From positions 1-40,085 of the forward strand of contig NZ_PKIZ01000021.1 of the NCBI RefSeq assembly GCF_002847825.1: a stretch of 40,085 bases of DNA, given 5' to 3'. Source of the DNA: Kytococcus schroeteri. GTDB taxonomy: Bacteria; Actinomycetota; Actinomycetes; Actinomycetales; Dermatophilaceae. Below are positions 6,664-17,226 of the stretch, piece by piece (within the stretch, counting starts at the first letter, position 1; every line of letters begins with the position of its first letter). The translations under genes and the position numbers were made by a program. The notes under the pieces are model-generated. The model ran no database searches, was not told where the DNA came from, and saw only the letters and a program-made list of their open reading frames with translations.

Positions 6664-7983
6664 TCAGCGGGTGTGCGCGAGGCGGTACTCGCGCGAGTCC
6701 TCGATGAGGGCGTCGTACTTCTTCTCGGCCTTGGCGATGGCCTTCTCGGACCGCACCGGCAGGTCGAACTCGTCCTCCACCTGCGCGCCGTCGGCGAGGT
6801 TGCGCACCCGGATCACCGCGGCGTCCACCTCGGCGCCGAGCAGGACCACCGTGTTGGTGAGCCAGAGCCACAGCAGGAAGATGATCACACCGGCCATGGC
6901 GCCGTAGGTGGCGTCGTAGTTGCCGGCGAAGGCGATGTACAGGCCGAAGGCCGCGGTGGCCAGCACCCACACCACGAAGGCCAGGACGGCACCGGGCGTG
7001 AGCAGGCGGTTGGGGAGCTTGACGTTGGGGGTGGCCCAGAAGAGCAGGCGGATGAGCAGGATGACCACCAGGGCCGCCACCGGCCACTTGGCCCAGTTCC
7101 AGACCGTGATGGCGGTGTCGCCCAGGCCCACGCGGCCCAGGACGGCCTCGGCCAGGGGGCCGGTGAGCACGAACGACAGGCCGATGGCCACGATGCCGAG
7201 CAGCACCACGGCGGTGAGGCCCACCATCAGCGGGCGCACCACGTAGAACGGGCGGCCCTCCTTGACCTCGTGGATCGAGTTCATGGTGCGGCTGAAGGCG
7301 TTGACGTAGTTGGAGGCCGCCCACAGGGCACCCAGCAGACCGACGACGAGGCCCAGGCCCGCCCCGGCGGTCTTCTGCTGCTCGCTGATGAAGGTCTCCA
7401 GGAAGCTGGTGGCGTTCTCCGGGGCGCCCACCTGCTCGGCGATGCCGATGAACTCCTGCGTGGTCGTCTCGCCCTGGCCGAACACACCGAGCAGGGAGAC
7501 CAGTGCGATGAGGGCCGGGAAGATCGAGAGCACCGCGTAGTAGGTCAGACCGGCGGCCAGGTCGGTGCACTTGTCCTCGCCGAAGGAGTGCAGCGCCCGG
7601 CGCCCCACGAGCTTCCAGCCGTCGCCACCGAGGTCCTTGCTGCGGGTCTCCGGCTCGTGGCTGCCCAGCGGGGTGTTGAGCTCCTCGCCGCCGCGGCGGT
7701 CGGCCGCGTTGCCGTGCCCGCGGGTGTCGGCCCGCCCCTCCTCGCCGGCGGTGCGCACGGCGTGGCTGGCTCCGGCGGGGGCGGCCTGCGGCTCGTCGCC
7801 GGTGGCCGTCGAGGCCTCGGGGCGGGAGGTCCGTCCCTCCCCGCCCCGCTCACCCGCAGGGTCGTCCTGCGTCCAGTCGGCCACCTGCTCACGGCGACGG
7901 GCCGCGCGGTCACGGGCCACCTGCTCCTCCAGCTCGTGCGCCGGCCGGGAGGTGGTCCAGAGGTCGTCTTCGGAAGGGCTCAT
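6664..7983 (-). CDS. YihY/BrkB-family integral membrane protein
   Basis: A 439-residue protein. Residues 1 to about 115 are charged, Ala/Gly/Glu-rich and probably cytosolic. The family core follows, beginning G-R-R-A-L-H-S-F-G-E-D-K-C-T-D-L-A-A-G-L-T-Y-Y, with six hydrophobic spans up to about residue 395 and a final span of the L-W-L-W-L-T-N type before a basic-acidic tail. The family was formerly called ribonuclease BN by mistake; no enzymatic role is established and it is usually annotated as a membrane protein of unknown function. The start is the ATG at 7983, and the 139 bases upstream hold no other gene. It is convergent with tRNA-His and appears monocistronic. Confidence 0.88.
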   Translation of the reverse strand: MSPSEDDLWTTSRPAHELEEQVARDRAARRREQVADWTQDDPAGERGGEGRTSRPEASTATGDEPQAAPAGASHAVRTAGEEGRADTRGHGNAADRRGGEELNTPLGSHEPETRSKDLGGDGWKLVGRRALHSFGEDKCTDLAAGLTYYAVLSIFPALIALVSLLGVFGQGETTTQEFIGIAEQVGAPENATSFLETFISEQQKTAGAGLGLVVGLLGALWAASNYVNAFSRTMNSIHEVKEGRPFYVVRPLMVGLTAVVLLGIVAIGLSFVLTGPLAEAVLGRVGLGDTAITVWNWAKWPVAALVVILLIRLLFWATPNVKLPNRLLTPGAVLAFVVWVLATAAFGLYIAFAGNYDATYGAMAGVIIFLLWLWLTNTVVLLGAEVDAAVIRVRNLADGAQVEDEFDLPVRSEKAIAKAEKKYDALIEDSREYRLAHTR

Positions 7984-8122
7984 GCGGGTCCTCGGGGAAG
8001 TGTGCGGTCACGGTGCCCTCCCATCCTGCCCCGCCGGGCGCCCGCGTGCAGGCCGCAGCGCCGGTCAGGGGGCCATGAACTGCGCCACTCCCCTCCGCAG
8101 ACTCCGCACCACCATGCCGATT

Positions 8123-8151
8123 TTGCGTTTCACGGGAGGTGTGTGTAATGT
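8123..8151 (+). promoter_or_regulatory. Promoter of tRNA-Lys
   Basis: TTGCGT (8123-8128) and TAATGT (8146-8151) are 17 bases apart, an ideal sigma-A spacing. The mature tRNA begins 11 bases further on. Confidence 0.75.
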
Positions 8152-8162
8152 ACTCCTCCGTT

Positions 8163-8238
<76 letters not shown>

Positions 8239-8241
8239 CTT

Positions 8242-8275
8242 CACGAGAGCCCCGGTTCACGCCGGGGCTCTCGTG
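8242..8275. terminator. Perfect 14-bp hairpin after tRNA-Lys
   Basis: CACGAGAGCCCCGG (8242-8255) and CCGGGGCTCTCGTG (8262-8275) surround a 6-base loop, starting 3 bases after the CCA. Confidence 0.75.
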
Positions 8276-8350
8276 CGCCCACCGTCTTTTCGGCATCGCC
8301 GGAATGAGGAACCCGCAGCCGTCGCATCGTGTGACGTGACCCGGAATCCC

Positions 8351-8379
8351 TTGCCACGCGTCGATCCGGCTGTGAGGAT
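8351..8379 (+). promoter_or_regulatory. Possible whiB1 promoter
   Basis: TTGCCA (8351-8356) is followed after 17 bases by GAGGAT (8374-8379), giving a leader of about 120 bases. The -10 is poor. The 267 bases between tRNA-Lys and whiB1 contain no gene; besides the hairpin at 8242-8275 and this candidate, they hold a 16-base element at 8331-8346 that recurs upstream of gdh. Confidence 0.35.
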
Positions 8380-8506
8380 GGGCACCAGGTGATCCGGCAC
8401 TGTCGGCGATCGGCCCCACAGGACGGCCCCCACGGTCCGTGCTCGGTCCCGCACCCGGACGATTCGGCGACACGCACCCTCACACGGTGTTCTCGAAAGG
8501 TTGGAC

Positions 8507-8755
8507 ATGGACTGGCGAAGCAAGGCGGCCTGTCTCGACGAGGACCCGGAACTGTTCTTCCCCATCGGGAACACGGGCCCGGCCATCGAGCAGATCGAGA
8601 AGGCCAAGAAGGTGTGCGCACGCTGCGAGGTGACCGAGACCTGCCTGCAGTGGGCCCTCGAGACCGGTCAGGACGCCGGCGTCTGGGGTGGGCTCTCCGA
8701 GGACGAGCGCCGCGCCCTGAAGCGCCGCAACGCCCGCGCCCGCCGCGCCAGCTGA
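8507..8755 (+). CDS. whiB1: WhiB1-type iron-sulfur transcription factor
   Basis: An 82-residue Wbl protein. Cysteines at 9, 37, 40 and 46 bind the 4Fe-4S cluster, the G-V-W-G-G turn is at about 58-62, and a basic DNA-binding tail (K-R-R-N-A-R-A-R-R) follows. Length, cysteine positions and the start M-D-W-R match M. tuberculosis WhiB1 closely as I recall it. WhiB1 is essential, senses nitric oxide through its cluster and binds the primary sigma factor. ATG 8507 was chosen over an in-frame TTG at 8501 because GAAAGG lies 6 bases before it. The gene is alone, with a long upstream region and a strong hairpin downstream. Confidence 0.93.
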   Translation: MDWRSKAACLDEDPELFFPIGNTGPAIEQIEKAKKVCARCEVTETCLQWALETGQDAGVWGGLSEDERRALKRRNARARRAS

Positions 8756-8807
8756 CGCCCCTCCGGGCGGCCGACCCCGGGAACCACTCCCCCGCCGCCC
8801 CTGCCGA

Positions 8808-8855
8808 ACACAGCGGAACGCCCGCCACCTCCCGGTGGCGGGCGTTCCGCTGTGT
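8808..8855. terminator. Perfect 22-bp bidirectional hairpin between whiB1 and gdh
   Basis: Positions 8808-8829 and 8834-8855 are exact inverses (core GCCCGCCACC/GGTGGCGGGC) around the loop TCCC. It lies between the convergent stops of whiB1 and gdh. There is no T-run on either side. Confidence 0.8.
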
Positions 8856-8865
8856 GGTGCGTCCG

Positions 8866-11800
8866 TCAGGCGCTGGCGCCCAGGTGGACCACCGAGCGCA
8901 GGGTGCGCACGGCCACGTTGAGCGGGGCCACGCCCGGCTCGTCGATGGCGCGCACGTCCTGCAGCATCGCCTCGGTGCGCTCGATGGTGTGCGCGTTGCG
9001 CTCCGCCCAGGCCGACACCCGCTCCTCGGGGGTGCCGTCGGGCTGACCGGCCGTGATGACCCGGACGAGGTCGCGGTGCACGCCGTAGAGGTCGTCGCGC
9101 AGCGCGCCGCGGGCCAAGGAGCCCCACCGGTCGTCCTGCGGCAGGGCGGCCACCTCGTTGAGCAGGCGGTCGAAGCCGAACTGCTCGCTGGCCACGAAGT
9201 AGACGCGGGTGAGGTCCTCCACGTCGCCGCCGTTCTCATCGGCCAGGGTCACCACGTCCAGCAGCGAGTAGACGTCCAGCAGGGCCGCGGTGGTGCCGGC
9301 GAGCTCCTCCGGAACGCCCTGCTCCACCAGGCGGTCGCGGAAGGCCGCGTAGCGGGCGGCCTCCTCGCCCTTGAGCATCTCGGGCACCTTGGGACCGACG
9401 GCCGCCACCGACGCGCGGAAGCGCTCGATCTCGGCGCCGATGTCCATGGAGGCCGGGCGCGAGCTGACGAACCAGCGCATGGCGCGGTCCAGCAGGCGGC
9501 GGAACTCCAGGTACATGGCGGTCTGGGCCTCGGTGGGCACCTTGTTGTCCAGCGCCTCCACCTGCTCCACGAAGCCCTTGAGGTCGAAGACCTCGCGCGC
9601 CACCACGTAGGCACGGGCGACGTGGTCGGGCTGGGCACCGGTCTCCTCGAGGGCTCGGAAGGCGAACGTGATGCCGCCGCGGTTCACCATCGAGTTGACC
9701 ACCGAGTTGACGATGATCTCGCGGCGCAGCGGGTGCTCCAGCAGCTGGTCGGCGTAGTGCTCCTTCATCGGCGCCGGCAGGTAGTCCAGCAGCGTGGAGG
9801 TGAACCACTCCTCGTCGGGCAGCGAGCTGTCCAGCAGGGCGTCCTTGAGGTGCAGCTTGGCGTAGGCCACCAGCACGGAGAACTCCGGCGAGGTGAGGCC
9901 CTGCCCGGCCTCGATGCGGCGCGCCATCTCCTTGGTGGAGGGCAGGAACTCCAGCTGGCGGTCCAGGCCGGCGTTCTGCTCCAGGAACTTCATGAGGCGC
10001 TGGTGCACCGGGGCCATGGAGTCCTGACGGGCGCGAGCGTTGCCCAGCAGCACGTTCTGCTCGTAGTTGTCCCGCAGCACGATGCGGGCCACCTCGTCGG
10101 TCATGGACTCGAGGAAGGCGTTGCGCTCCTCCAGACCCAGGTCGCCGCGGCGCACCAGCTCGTTGAGCGGGATCTTGATGTTGACCTCCTGGTCGGAGGA
10201 GGCCACACCGGCGGAGTTGTCGATGGCGTCGGTGTTGATGCGCACCCCGTGCTGGGCCGCCTCGATGCGTCCCAGCTGTGTGGCGCCGAGGTTGCCGCCC
10301 TCGCCCACGACCTTGGCGCGCAGCTCCGAACCGTTGACGCGCAGCGCGTCGTTGGCGCGGTCGCCCACCTCGAGGTCGGTCTCGGCGGTGGCCTTGACGT
10401 AGGTGCCCACGCCGCCGTTCCAGATGAGGTCGACCGGCGCCTTGAGCAGGGCGCTGATGAGCTCGTTGGGGGTGAGCTGGTCCACGCCCTCGTCCAGCCC
10501 CAGGGCCTCCCGCATCTGGGGGCTCACCGGCACGCTCTTGGCCGAGCGCTCGAAGACGCCGCCGCCCTCGCTGATGAGCTCGGGGTCGAAGTCCATCCAC
10601 GTGGTGCCGGGCGTCTCGAAGAGGCGCTTGCGCTCGGCGAAGGTGGCCGCGGCGTCCGGGGTCGGGTCCACGAAGACGTGCAGGTGGTTGAAGGCACCCA
10701 CGAGGCGGATGTGCTCGGAGCGGAGCATGCCGTTGCCGAACACGTCACCACCCATGTCGCCGATGCCCACCACCGTGAAGTCCTCGGTCTGGGTGTCGTG
10801 GCCCATCTCGCGGAAGTGGCGCTTGACCGACTCCCAGGCACCGCGGGCCGTGATGCCCATGGCCTTGTGGTCGTAGCCGGCGGAGCCACCGGAGGCGAAG
10901 GCGTCACCCAGCCAGAAGCCGTAGGCCTCGGAGACCGAGTTGGCCAGGTCGGAGAAGGCCGCGGTGCCCTTGTCGGCGGCGACCACGAGGTAGGTGTCGT
11001 CCTCGTCGTGGCGCACCACGTCGCGGGCCGGCACGACCTCGCCCTCGACGAGGTTGTCGGTCACGTCGAGCATGCCGGAGATGAAGCGCGTGTAGGCACG
11101 CTTGCCCTCCTCCACCCAGGCGCCGCGGTCGACGGCCGGGTCCGGCAGCTGCTTGGCGAAGAAGCCGCCCTTGGAGCCGGTGGGCACGATGACGGCGTTC
11201 TTCACCATCTGCGCCTTGACCAGGCCGAGCACCTCGGTGCGGAAGTCCTCCCGGCGGTCCGACCAGCGCAGGCCACCACGGGCCACCGTGCCGAAGCGCA
11301 GGTGCACGCCCTCGACGGACGGTCCGTAGACCCAGATCTCGAACATCGGGCGCGGCTGCGGCAGCAGCTCGATGTCGCGCGGGCTCAGCTTGAGCGAGAC
11401 GAACGGCTTGGGCTCGCCCTCGGCGTCGGCGACGTAGAAGTTGGTGCGCAGGGTGCCGCGCAGCACCTCCACCAGCCCGCGGATGATGCGGTCGTGGTCG
11501 AGCGAGGCCACGTCGTCCAGCAGGCGGCCGAGCTCGGTGAGCGACTCCTCGGAGACCTCGCGGCGCTCCTCGACGCTCCCCTCGCGGGCGGGGTCGAAGC
11601 GGGCCTCGAAGGCCTCCACGAAGGCGCGGGCCACCTTCGGGTTGGCCGTCATCGCGCCCTCGATGTAGGGCAGCGAGAAGTGCGAGCCGGCCTGGCGCAG
11701 GTACCGGGCGTAGGTGCGCAGGATGACCACCTGGCGCCAGGAGAGGCCGGCGGTGAGGCTCAGGGCGTTGAGCAGGTCGGACTCCGCGGCACCGCTCCAG

Positions 11801-13755
11801 GTGGCGCTGAAGGTCTCCTCGAAGCGCTGGGCCACGGCCTCGGCGTCGCCCTCGGCGCCCTCCCACAACTCGGCCGACGCGGCCCGCAGGCCGAAGTCGT
11901 AGATGCGGGTGGCGGCAGCGTCGTCGCGCAGGTGGTAGGGGCGCTCGTCGATGACCTCGAGGCCGAAGTCGGTGAAGACCGGCAGCAGGTCCGACAGGGT
12001 GGCCGGGCCGCTGCGGTACACCTTGAGGCGTCGGTCGGTGTCGGCGGCCTCGGAGGACTCGTCACGGTAGAGGTGCACCGCCACGTCGTCCTCGCCCAGG
12101 CCCTCCAGGCGCCCGAGGTCGGCCAGCGCCACCTCGGGGGCGAAGTCCTCCTTGTAGGACTGCGGCAGGGCGGCCAGACGGTGCAGCAGGCCCCCGTCGT
12201 CGATGCCGTTGGTCTCGCTGATGTGGGTGACCTTCTCGTCCCAGGTCTGGGTGGCCTCCAGCAAGTCTCGCTCCAGGGTCTCGGTGTCGATGTCGCCGAA
12301 GTCCTGCCCGGAGGGCAGGCGCACGACGAAGCGCAGGCGCGCCATGGCCTCGCCGGTCACCGTGGCGGTGAAGTCGACGAGCTCGGTGTCGAAGTAGGTG
12401 CGCAGGGCGTCGGTCATGGCCGAGCGCACCTGGGTGTTGTAGCGGTCGCGCGGCACGTACACCAGCAGGGTGACGTAGCGGCCGAACTCGTCGCGGCGCA
12501 GGATGACCGACGGGCGACGGCTCGAGCGGATCCACAGGACCTCGTGTGCGATGGCGTCGAGCTCCCCGGCGGACGCCTGGAAGACGTCGTCGCGGGGCAG
12601 GTTCTCCAGGACGGCCAGCAGGTCCTTGCCCGAGTGGCTGGTGCTGCCGAAGCCGGAGCGCTCCATGATCGCCTCGGCCTTGTCGCGCACCACCGGGATG
12701 TCGCGCACCGACGCGGAGTAGGCCGAGGAGGTGAGCAGGCCCAGGATGCGGATCTCGCCCACCACGGTGCCGGCCTCGTCGAAGGTGCGCACGCCCACGT
12801 AGTCCAGGTGGGCGTCGCGGTGCACGGTGGCGCGGCTGTTGGCCTTGGTGACGGTCACCGGGCGGGGCTCGCGCGCGGTCTCGCGGGCCTCGGGGCGCAT
12901 CGTGGTGACGTCGTGCGAGAGCGCACGGTCGCCGCGCAGGATGCCCAGGCCGGAGCCCGGCTCCGCACGCAGGCCGAGCTCGCCGTCGACCTCGGCGAGC
13001 GCGTACTCGCGGATGCCCAGCAGGGTGAAGTGGTCGTCGGCCAGCCAGCTGAGCAGCTCGGCGGCCTGCGTGGCCTCGGCCGGGTCCACGGTCGCCGGCG
13101 GGGCGGAGCGGAACGACTCGGCCAGGCGCTCGAGCTCGGCCCGCATCGGCGTCCAGTCCTCCACCGCCACGCGCACGTCCTCCAGGACGCGCTGCAGGTT
13201 CTCGGCGATGGCGTCCACGTCGGCCGAGGCGGTGGCCGGGCGCACGGTGACGTTCATCCACGACTCCACGACCTCGCCGTCGGCGAGCTCGTGCTCCGGG
13301 GTCCAGACCTGCATGGCCTCGAGCACGCCCTCGGCGGAGCGGCGCACCACCAGCTGCGGGTGGAGCACACCCATGACGTCCCAGCCCAGGCGGTGCAGCT
13401 CGTGGATGACGGAGTCCACCAGGAAGGGACGGTCGCCCGTCACCACCTGCACGCCGAGGTTCTCCGGGAGGTGGCGCACCACCACCACGTCCTCGCCGTC
13501 GGCGCGGCGGTGCGCGGCCTCGAGGTGCTGGGTGGGGATGTCGACGAGCTCGTCCACCGAGCGGCTCGCGACGTCCGCGTCGTAGACGCGCTTCCAGTAG
13601 TGGTCCAGCACGTCACCGGTGAGGAGGCCGTCCGCCTGCTCGGCCCGGGTCCGCGCCTCGGCGACGCGTTCCTCGCGGGCCCGTGCGGACTGCTTCGACT
13701 GCTTCTCGGCCGCCGAAGCCCCTCCCCGGGGCGACATGTCGGACTGGCTGGTCAT
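8866..13755 (-). CDS. gdh: NAD-dependent glutamate dehydrogenase, 180-kDa class
   Basis: A 1629-residue enzyme converting L-glutamate and NAD to 2-oxoglutarate, ammonia and NADH in the cytoplasm, normally the catabolic direction. The length is typical of the large class (M. tuberculosis Rv2476c is similar). The N-terminal half carries the regulatory ACT-like segments of this class. The catalytic part at about residues 800-870 contains R-F-G-T-V-A-R-G-G-L-R-W-S-D-R and the substrate-lysine motif P-T-G-S-K-G-G-F. The first 35 residues are charged and variable; the ATG at 13755 is the only reasonable start. A GTTCC-N12-GGAAC dyad lies 16-37 bases upstream of the start. Together with pruA nearby it can carry proline-derived carbon into the TCA cycle. 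The gene is monocistronic and convergent with whiB1. Confidence 0.95.
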   Translation of the reverse strand: MTSQSDMSPRGGASAAEKQSKQSARAREERVAEARTRAEQADGLLTGDVLDHYWKRVYDADVASRSVDELVDIPTQHLEAAHRRADGEDVVVVRHLPENLGVQVVTGDRPFLVDSVIHELHRLGWDVMGVLHPQLVVRRSAEGVLEAMQVWTPEHELADGEVVESWMNVTVRPATASADVDAIAENLQRVLEDVRVAVEDWTPMRAELERLAESFRSAPPATVDPAEATQAAELLSWLADDHFTLLGIREYALAEVDGELGLRAEPGSGLGILRGDRALSHDVTTMRPEARETAREPRPVTVTKANSRATVHRDAHLDYVGVRTFDEAGTVVGEIRILGLLTSSAYSASVRDIPVVRDKAEAIMERSGFGSTSHSGKDLLAVLENLPRDDVFQASAGELDAIAHEVLWIRSSRRPSVILRRDEFGRYVTLLVYVPRDRYNTQVRSAMTDALRTYFDTELVDFTATVTGEAMARLRFVVRLPSGQDFGDIDTETLERDLLEATQTWDEKVTHISETNGIDDGGLLHRLAALPQSYKEDFAPEVALADLGRLEGLGEDDVAVHLYRDESSEAADTDRRLKVYRSGPATLSDLLPVFTDFGLEVIDERPYHLRDDAAATRIYDFGLRAASAELWEGAEGDAEAVAQRFEETFSATWSGAAESDLLNALSLTAGLSWRQVVILRTYARYLRQAGSHFSLPYIEGAMTANPKVARAFVEAFEARFDPAREGSVEERREVSEESLTELGRLLDDVASLDHDRIIRGLVEVLRGTLRTNFYVADAEGEPKPFVSLKLSPRDIELLPQPRPMFEIWVYGPSVEGVHLRFGTVARGGLRWSDRREDFRTEVLGLVKAQMVKNAVIVPTGSKGGFFAKQLPDPAVDRGAWVEEGKRAYTRFISGMLDVTDNLVEGEVVPARDVVRHDEDDTYLVVAADKGTAAFSDLANSVSEAYGFWLGDAFASGGSAGYDHKAMGITARGAWESVKRHFREMGHDTQTEDFTVVGIGDMGGDVFGNGMLRSEHIRLVGAFNHLHVFVDPTPDAAATFAERKRLFETPGTTWMDFDPELISEGGGVFERSAKSVPVSPQMREALGLDEGVDQLTPNELISALLKAPVDLIWNGGVGTYVKATAETDLEVGDRANDALRVNGSELRAKVVGEGGNLGATQLGRIEAAQHGVRINTDAIDNSAGVASSDQEVNIKIPLNELVRRGDLGLEERNAFLESMTDEVARIVLRDNYEQNVLLGNARARQDSMAPVHQRLMKFLEQNAGLDRQLEFLPSTKEMARRIEAGQGLTSPEFSVLVAYAKLHLKDALLDSSLPDEEWFTSTLLDYLPAPMKEHYADQLLEHPLRREIIVNSVVNSMVNRGGITFAFRALEETGAQPDHVARAYVVAREVFDLKGFVEQVEALDNKVPTEAQTAMYLEFRRLLDRAMRWFVSSRPASMDIGAEIERFRASVAAVGPKVPEMLKGEEAARYAAFRDRLVEQGVPEELAGTTAALLDVYSLLDVVTLADENGGDVEDLTRVYFVASEQFGFDRLLNEVAALPQDDRWGSLARGALRDDLYGVHRDLVRVITAGQPDGTPEERVSAWAERNAHTIERTEAMLQDVRAIDEPGVAPLNVAVRTLRSVVHLGASA

Positions 13756-13770
13756 GGGTGAATCATCCTC

Positions 13771-13792
13771 GTTCCGTGACGTGACCTGGAAC
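13771..13792. promoter_or_regulatory. Candidate operator upstream of gdh
   Basis: GTTCC (13771-13775) and GGAAC (13788-13792) are inverted around 12 bases that contain two direct GTGAC units. The segment 13776-13791 matches 8331-8346 upstream of whiB1 at 15 of 16 positions. The binding protein is unknown. Confidence 0.4.
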
Positions 13793-13875
13793 CGGCACTC
13801 CGCGGTCCCGGGATGACTCTAGTCCCGGGCCCCGGGCCTGTGCACAGGCCCCGACGCCGGCGCGCCCGACTGCCC

Positions 13876-13881
13876 TAGCCT
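13876..13881 (+). promoter_or_regulatory. -10 box for the gene at 13888 (leaderless)
   Basis: TAGCCT followed by six C bases and then the ATG at 13888. Confidence 0.55.
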
Positions 13882-13887
13882 CCCCCC

Positions 13888-14433
13888 ATGGTCGTTCCCA
13901 CGCCGCGCCCTGCCGGCCCCTCCGAAGCCTCGCCGAGCGCCCTCGCGGCCCCCCACCGGACCGCCCCCTCGGCGCGGGTCGCGGACCTCGCCGGCGCTCT
14001 GCTCGAGGTGCACCCCTGGGTGGGCAGCCCGTCGGCTCAGGCCGCTCTCGACGACGCCCTGCTGGCGGTGTGCGAGCAGCTGCTCGGGCCGCCCACGGAC
14101 CCCGGCGCCGCTCCCCCGGCGTGGGTGGTCGGCGACCACGGGCGCGCCGACCTCGCCTCGGTGCGTGCCACCGCGGCCCGGCTGGTGCGTACCGCCCACG
14201 GGCTTCAGGGGGCCGGCGAGCACCCGGCGGGGGCCGCCGCCTGCCTCGACCTGGCGGGCGCCCTGCACGCCTTCGCCGAGGACCTCGTGGAGGTCTCGCT
14301 GCGGCACCGGGCCGCGAGCCCGCGGGGTGACGGACCGGTCGCGCAGCCGATCGGCGCCCTGCGTGCGGCCAAGCAGCTCACCACGTCGTGCCGGCGCGTC
14401 ACCGAGGCGCTCACCGGGGCACCCACCGACTAG
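13888..14433 (+). CDS. Conserved hypothetical protein, Ala-rich and helical
   Basis: A 181-residue protein I do not recognise. It is rich in Ala, Leu, Arg and Pro, has no signal peptide or membrane span, and after a Pro/Ala-rich first 30 residues looks helical throughout, with heptad-like leucines in about 95-175 (for example A-A-A-C-L-D-L-A-G-A-L-H-A-F-A-E-D-L). It resembles small helical-bundle proteins of unknown function. The start is supported by the leaderless -10 spacing. The stop is 30 bases before the DUF2505 gene, which has its own Shine-Dalgarno, so a two-gene operon is likely. Confidence 0.7.
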   Translation: MVVPTPRPAGPSEASPSALAAPHRTAPSARVADLAGALLEVHPWVGSPSAQAALDDALLAVCEQLLGPPTDPGAAPPAWVVGDHGRADLASVRATAARLVRTAHGLQGAGEHPAGAAACLDLAGALHAFAEDLVEVSLRHRAASPRGDGPVAQPIGALRAAKQLTTSCRRVTEALTGAPTD

Positions 14434-14463
14434 CGTGGGCGCACCCGACCCAGGAGGACCCCC

Positions 14464-14958
14464 GTGAGGATCGACCACCGTTTCACCCTGCCCGCCGACG
14501 TCGACCGCGTGATGGCCATGGTGGCCGACCCCGAGTACGTGGCCGACAAGATCCGCCGCACCGGCGCCCTGGAGCACACCGTGGACGTCTCCACCGACGG
14601 CCCCGGGCCCGTCATCCGCACCACGCGCACCATGGCCACCGACCGCCTGCCGCAGGCCGCCCGTCGCCTCGTGGGCAACGGCGTGACCCTCACCGAGGAG
14701 CAGGTGTGGGACGCCCCGGCCGCCGACGGGACGCGCAGCGGCCGCCTCGTGGTCACCGCCGCCGGGGCCCCGGCCCGCCTCGAGGCCGACCTGCGCCTGG
14801 AGCCCAGGGGCGAGCAGACCGACTTCGTGACCACCGGGGAGTTCACCGTGAAGGTGCCCTTCCTCGGCGGCCAGATCGAGAAGCAGGCAGAGCCGTACGT
14901 CGGCAAGGTCATCGGCATGGAGGAGCGCGCCTCCAAGGACTGGCTCGCCACCCACTGA
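14464..14958 (+). CDS. DUF2505-family protein (START/SRPBCC-like fold)
   Basis: A 164-residue protein opening with M-R-I-D-H-R-F-T-L-P-A-D-V-D-R-V and ending in a long amphipathic helix around E-K-Q-A-E-P-Y-V-G-K-V. That pattern, together with T-R-T-M in the middle strand, fits the actinobacterial DUF2505 family, which is thought to share the SRPBCC lipid- or ligand-binding fold. No ligand or reaction is known. The GTG at 14464 has an excellent AGGAGG six bases upstream. A TAGCGT overlapping the previous stop could act as an additional -10 box. It is convergent with pruA. Confidence 0.82.
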   Translation: MRIDHRFTLPADVDRVMAMVADPEYVADKIRRTGALEHTVDVSTDGPGPVIRTTRTMATDRLPQAARRLVGNGVTLTEEQVWDAPAADGTRSGRLVVTAAGAPARLEADLRLEPRGEQTDFVTTGEFTVKVPFLGGQIEKQAEPYVGKVIGMEERASKDWLATH

Positions 14959-15001
14959 GGCCGTCCCTGCGCCGGCGCCCGCCGCACGGGCCCCGCGCAC
15001 G

Positions 15002-15035
15002 ACGAAGGCCCCCCGGTCTCCCGGGGGGCCTTCGT
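15002..15035. terminator. Perfect 15-bp hairpin between the DUF2505 gene and pruA
   Basis: ACGAAGGCCCCCCGG (15002-15016) and its exact inverse (15021-15035) enclose the loop TCTC, between convergent stops at 14958 and 15065. Confidence 0.78.
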
Positions 15036-15064
15036 GGTCACGGACGCTCGTCCGCCGAGGGGGC

Positions 15065-16693
<1,629 letters not shown>

Positions 16694-16797
16694 GTGTTCT
16701 CCTTCGGAGGGATGGGGGTCTTCGTTCCACGGGGGTGAACGTCGGGCGCCCCCGCGGTGTTCCGCACGGGGCATCGATCCCATGGTGTCACGCGCCA

Positions 16798-16811
16798 CCT
16801 CCCGCGGGAGG
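16798..16811. repeat. 14-bp perfect palindrome upstream of pruA
   Basis: CCTCCCGCGGGAGG, without a loop, in the 139-base gap before pruA. It could be an operator or a chance GC palindrome. Confidence 0.35.
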
Positions 16812-16832
16812 CCGCGGGGAGTGCGACGCAGG

Positions 16833-17222
16833 TCACCCCAGGAGGCGACGCACCTCGTCGACCTCGGCGGCGTCGTACCAGGAGAGCTCCCACGGCGCCT
16901 CGGCGGTCATCCGCCCCTGCGAGACCACGTCGTCGCCGAGGTGGAAGGCCGCGACGTCCGCCAGCCGCGCCTCGACCTCGCTGCCCGGCCCGGTGGCCCC
17001 GGCCAGGTCGGCGGCGAGGACCACCACCGGCCAACCCCGCTCGGCGGCGTCGTCGGCCGCCGCGTCCATGCCGTCCTCGGCGTCCTCCTCCGCGGGCTCC
17101 ACACCGGGCTGGCCCACCGTGCGCCAGCCGGCGGCGGGCACCAGTGCTCCCCCCTCGGCGAGGGTGGCGAGCTCGGCGGCGGTGACGGCGGCGAAGGCGC
17201 GGATGCGTGGGGTGCGGCTCAT
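16833..17222 (-). CDS. Conserved hypothetical protein (possibly DUF6912-like)
   Basis: A 129-residue acidic protein with no membrane segment. It begins M-S-R-T-P-R-I-R-A-F-A-A-V-T, has an Asp/Glu/Ala-rich insert at about 45-60, and a second half with a strand-helix pattern ending D-E-V-R-R-L-L-G. It recalls a small actinobacterial family of unknown function, but I am not sure of the match. ATG 17222 is 4 bases after the stop of the CpaE-like gene, so the two are co-transcribed and probably coupled. Confidence 0.6.
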   Translation of the reverse strand: MSRTPRIRAFAAVTAAELATLAEGGALVPAAGWRTVGQPGVEPAEEDAEDGMDAAADDAAERGWPVVVLAADLAGATGPGSEVEARLADVAAFHLGDDVVSQGRMTAEAPWELSWYDAAEVDEVRRLLG

Positions 17223-17226
17223 GGCG

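Noticed and set aside
8389..13761. A 1790-codon open frame on the plus strand opposite gdh
   Set aside because: It is antisense to a complete, motif-rich glutamate dehydrogenase, covers whiB1 in another frame, and its product is a low-complexity Val/His/Gly/Arg mix typical of frames opposite GC-rich genes.
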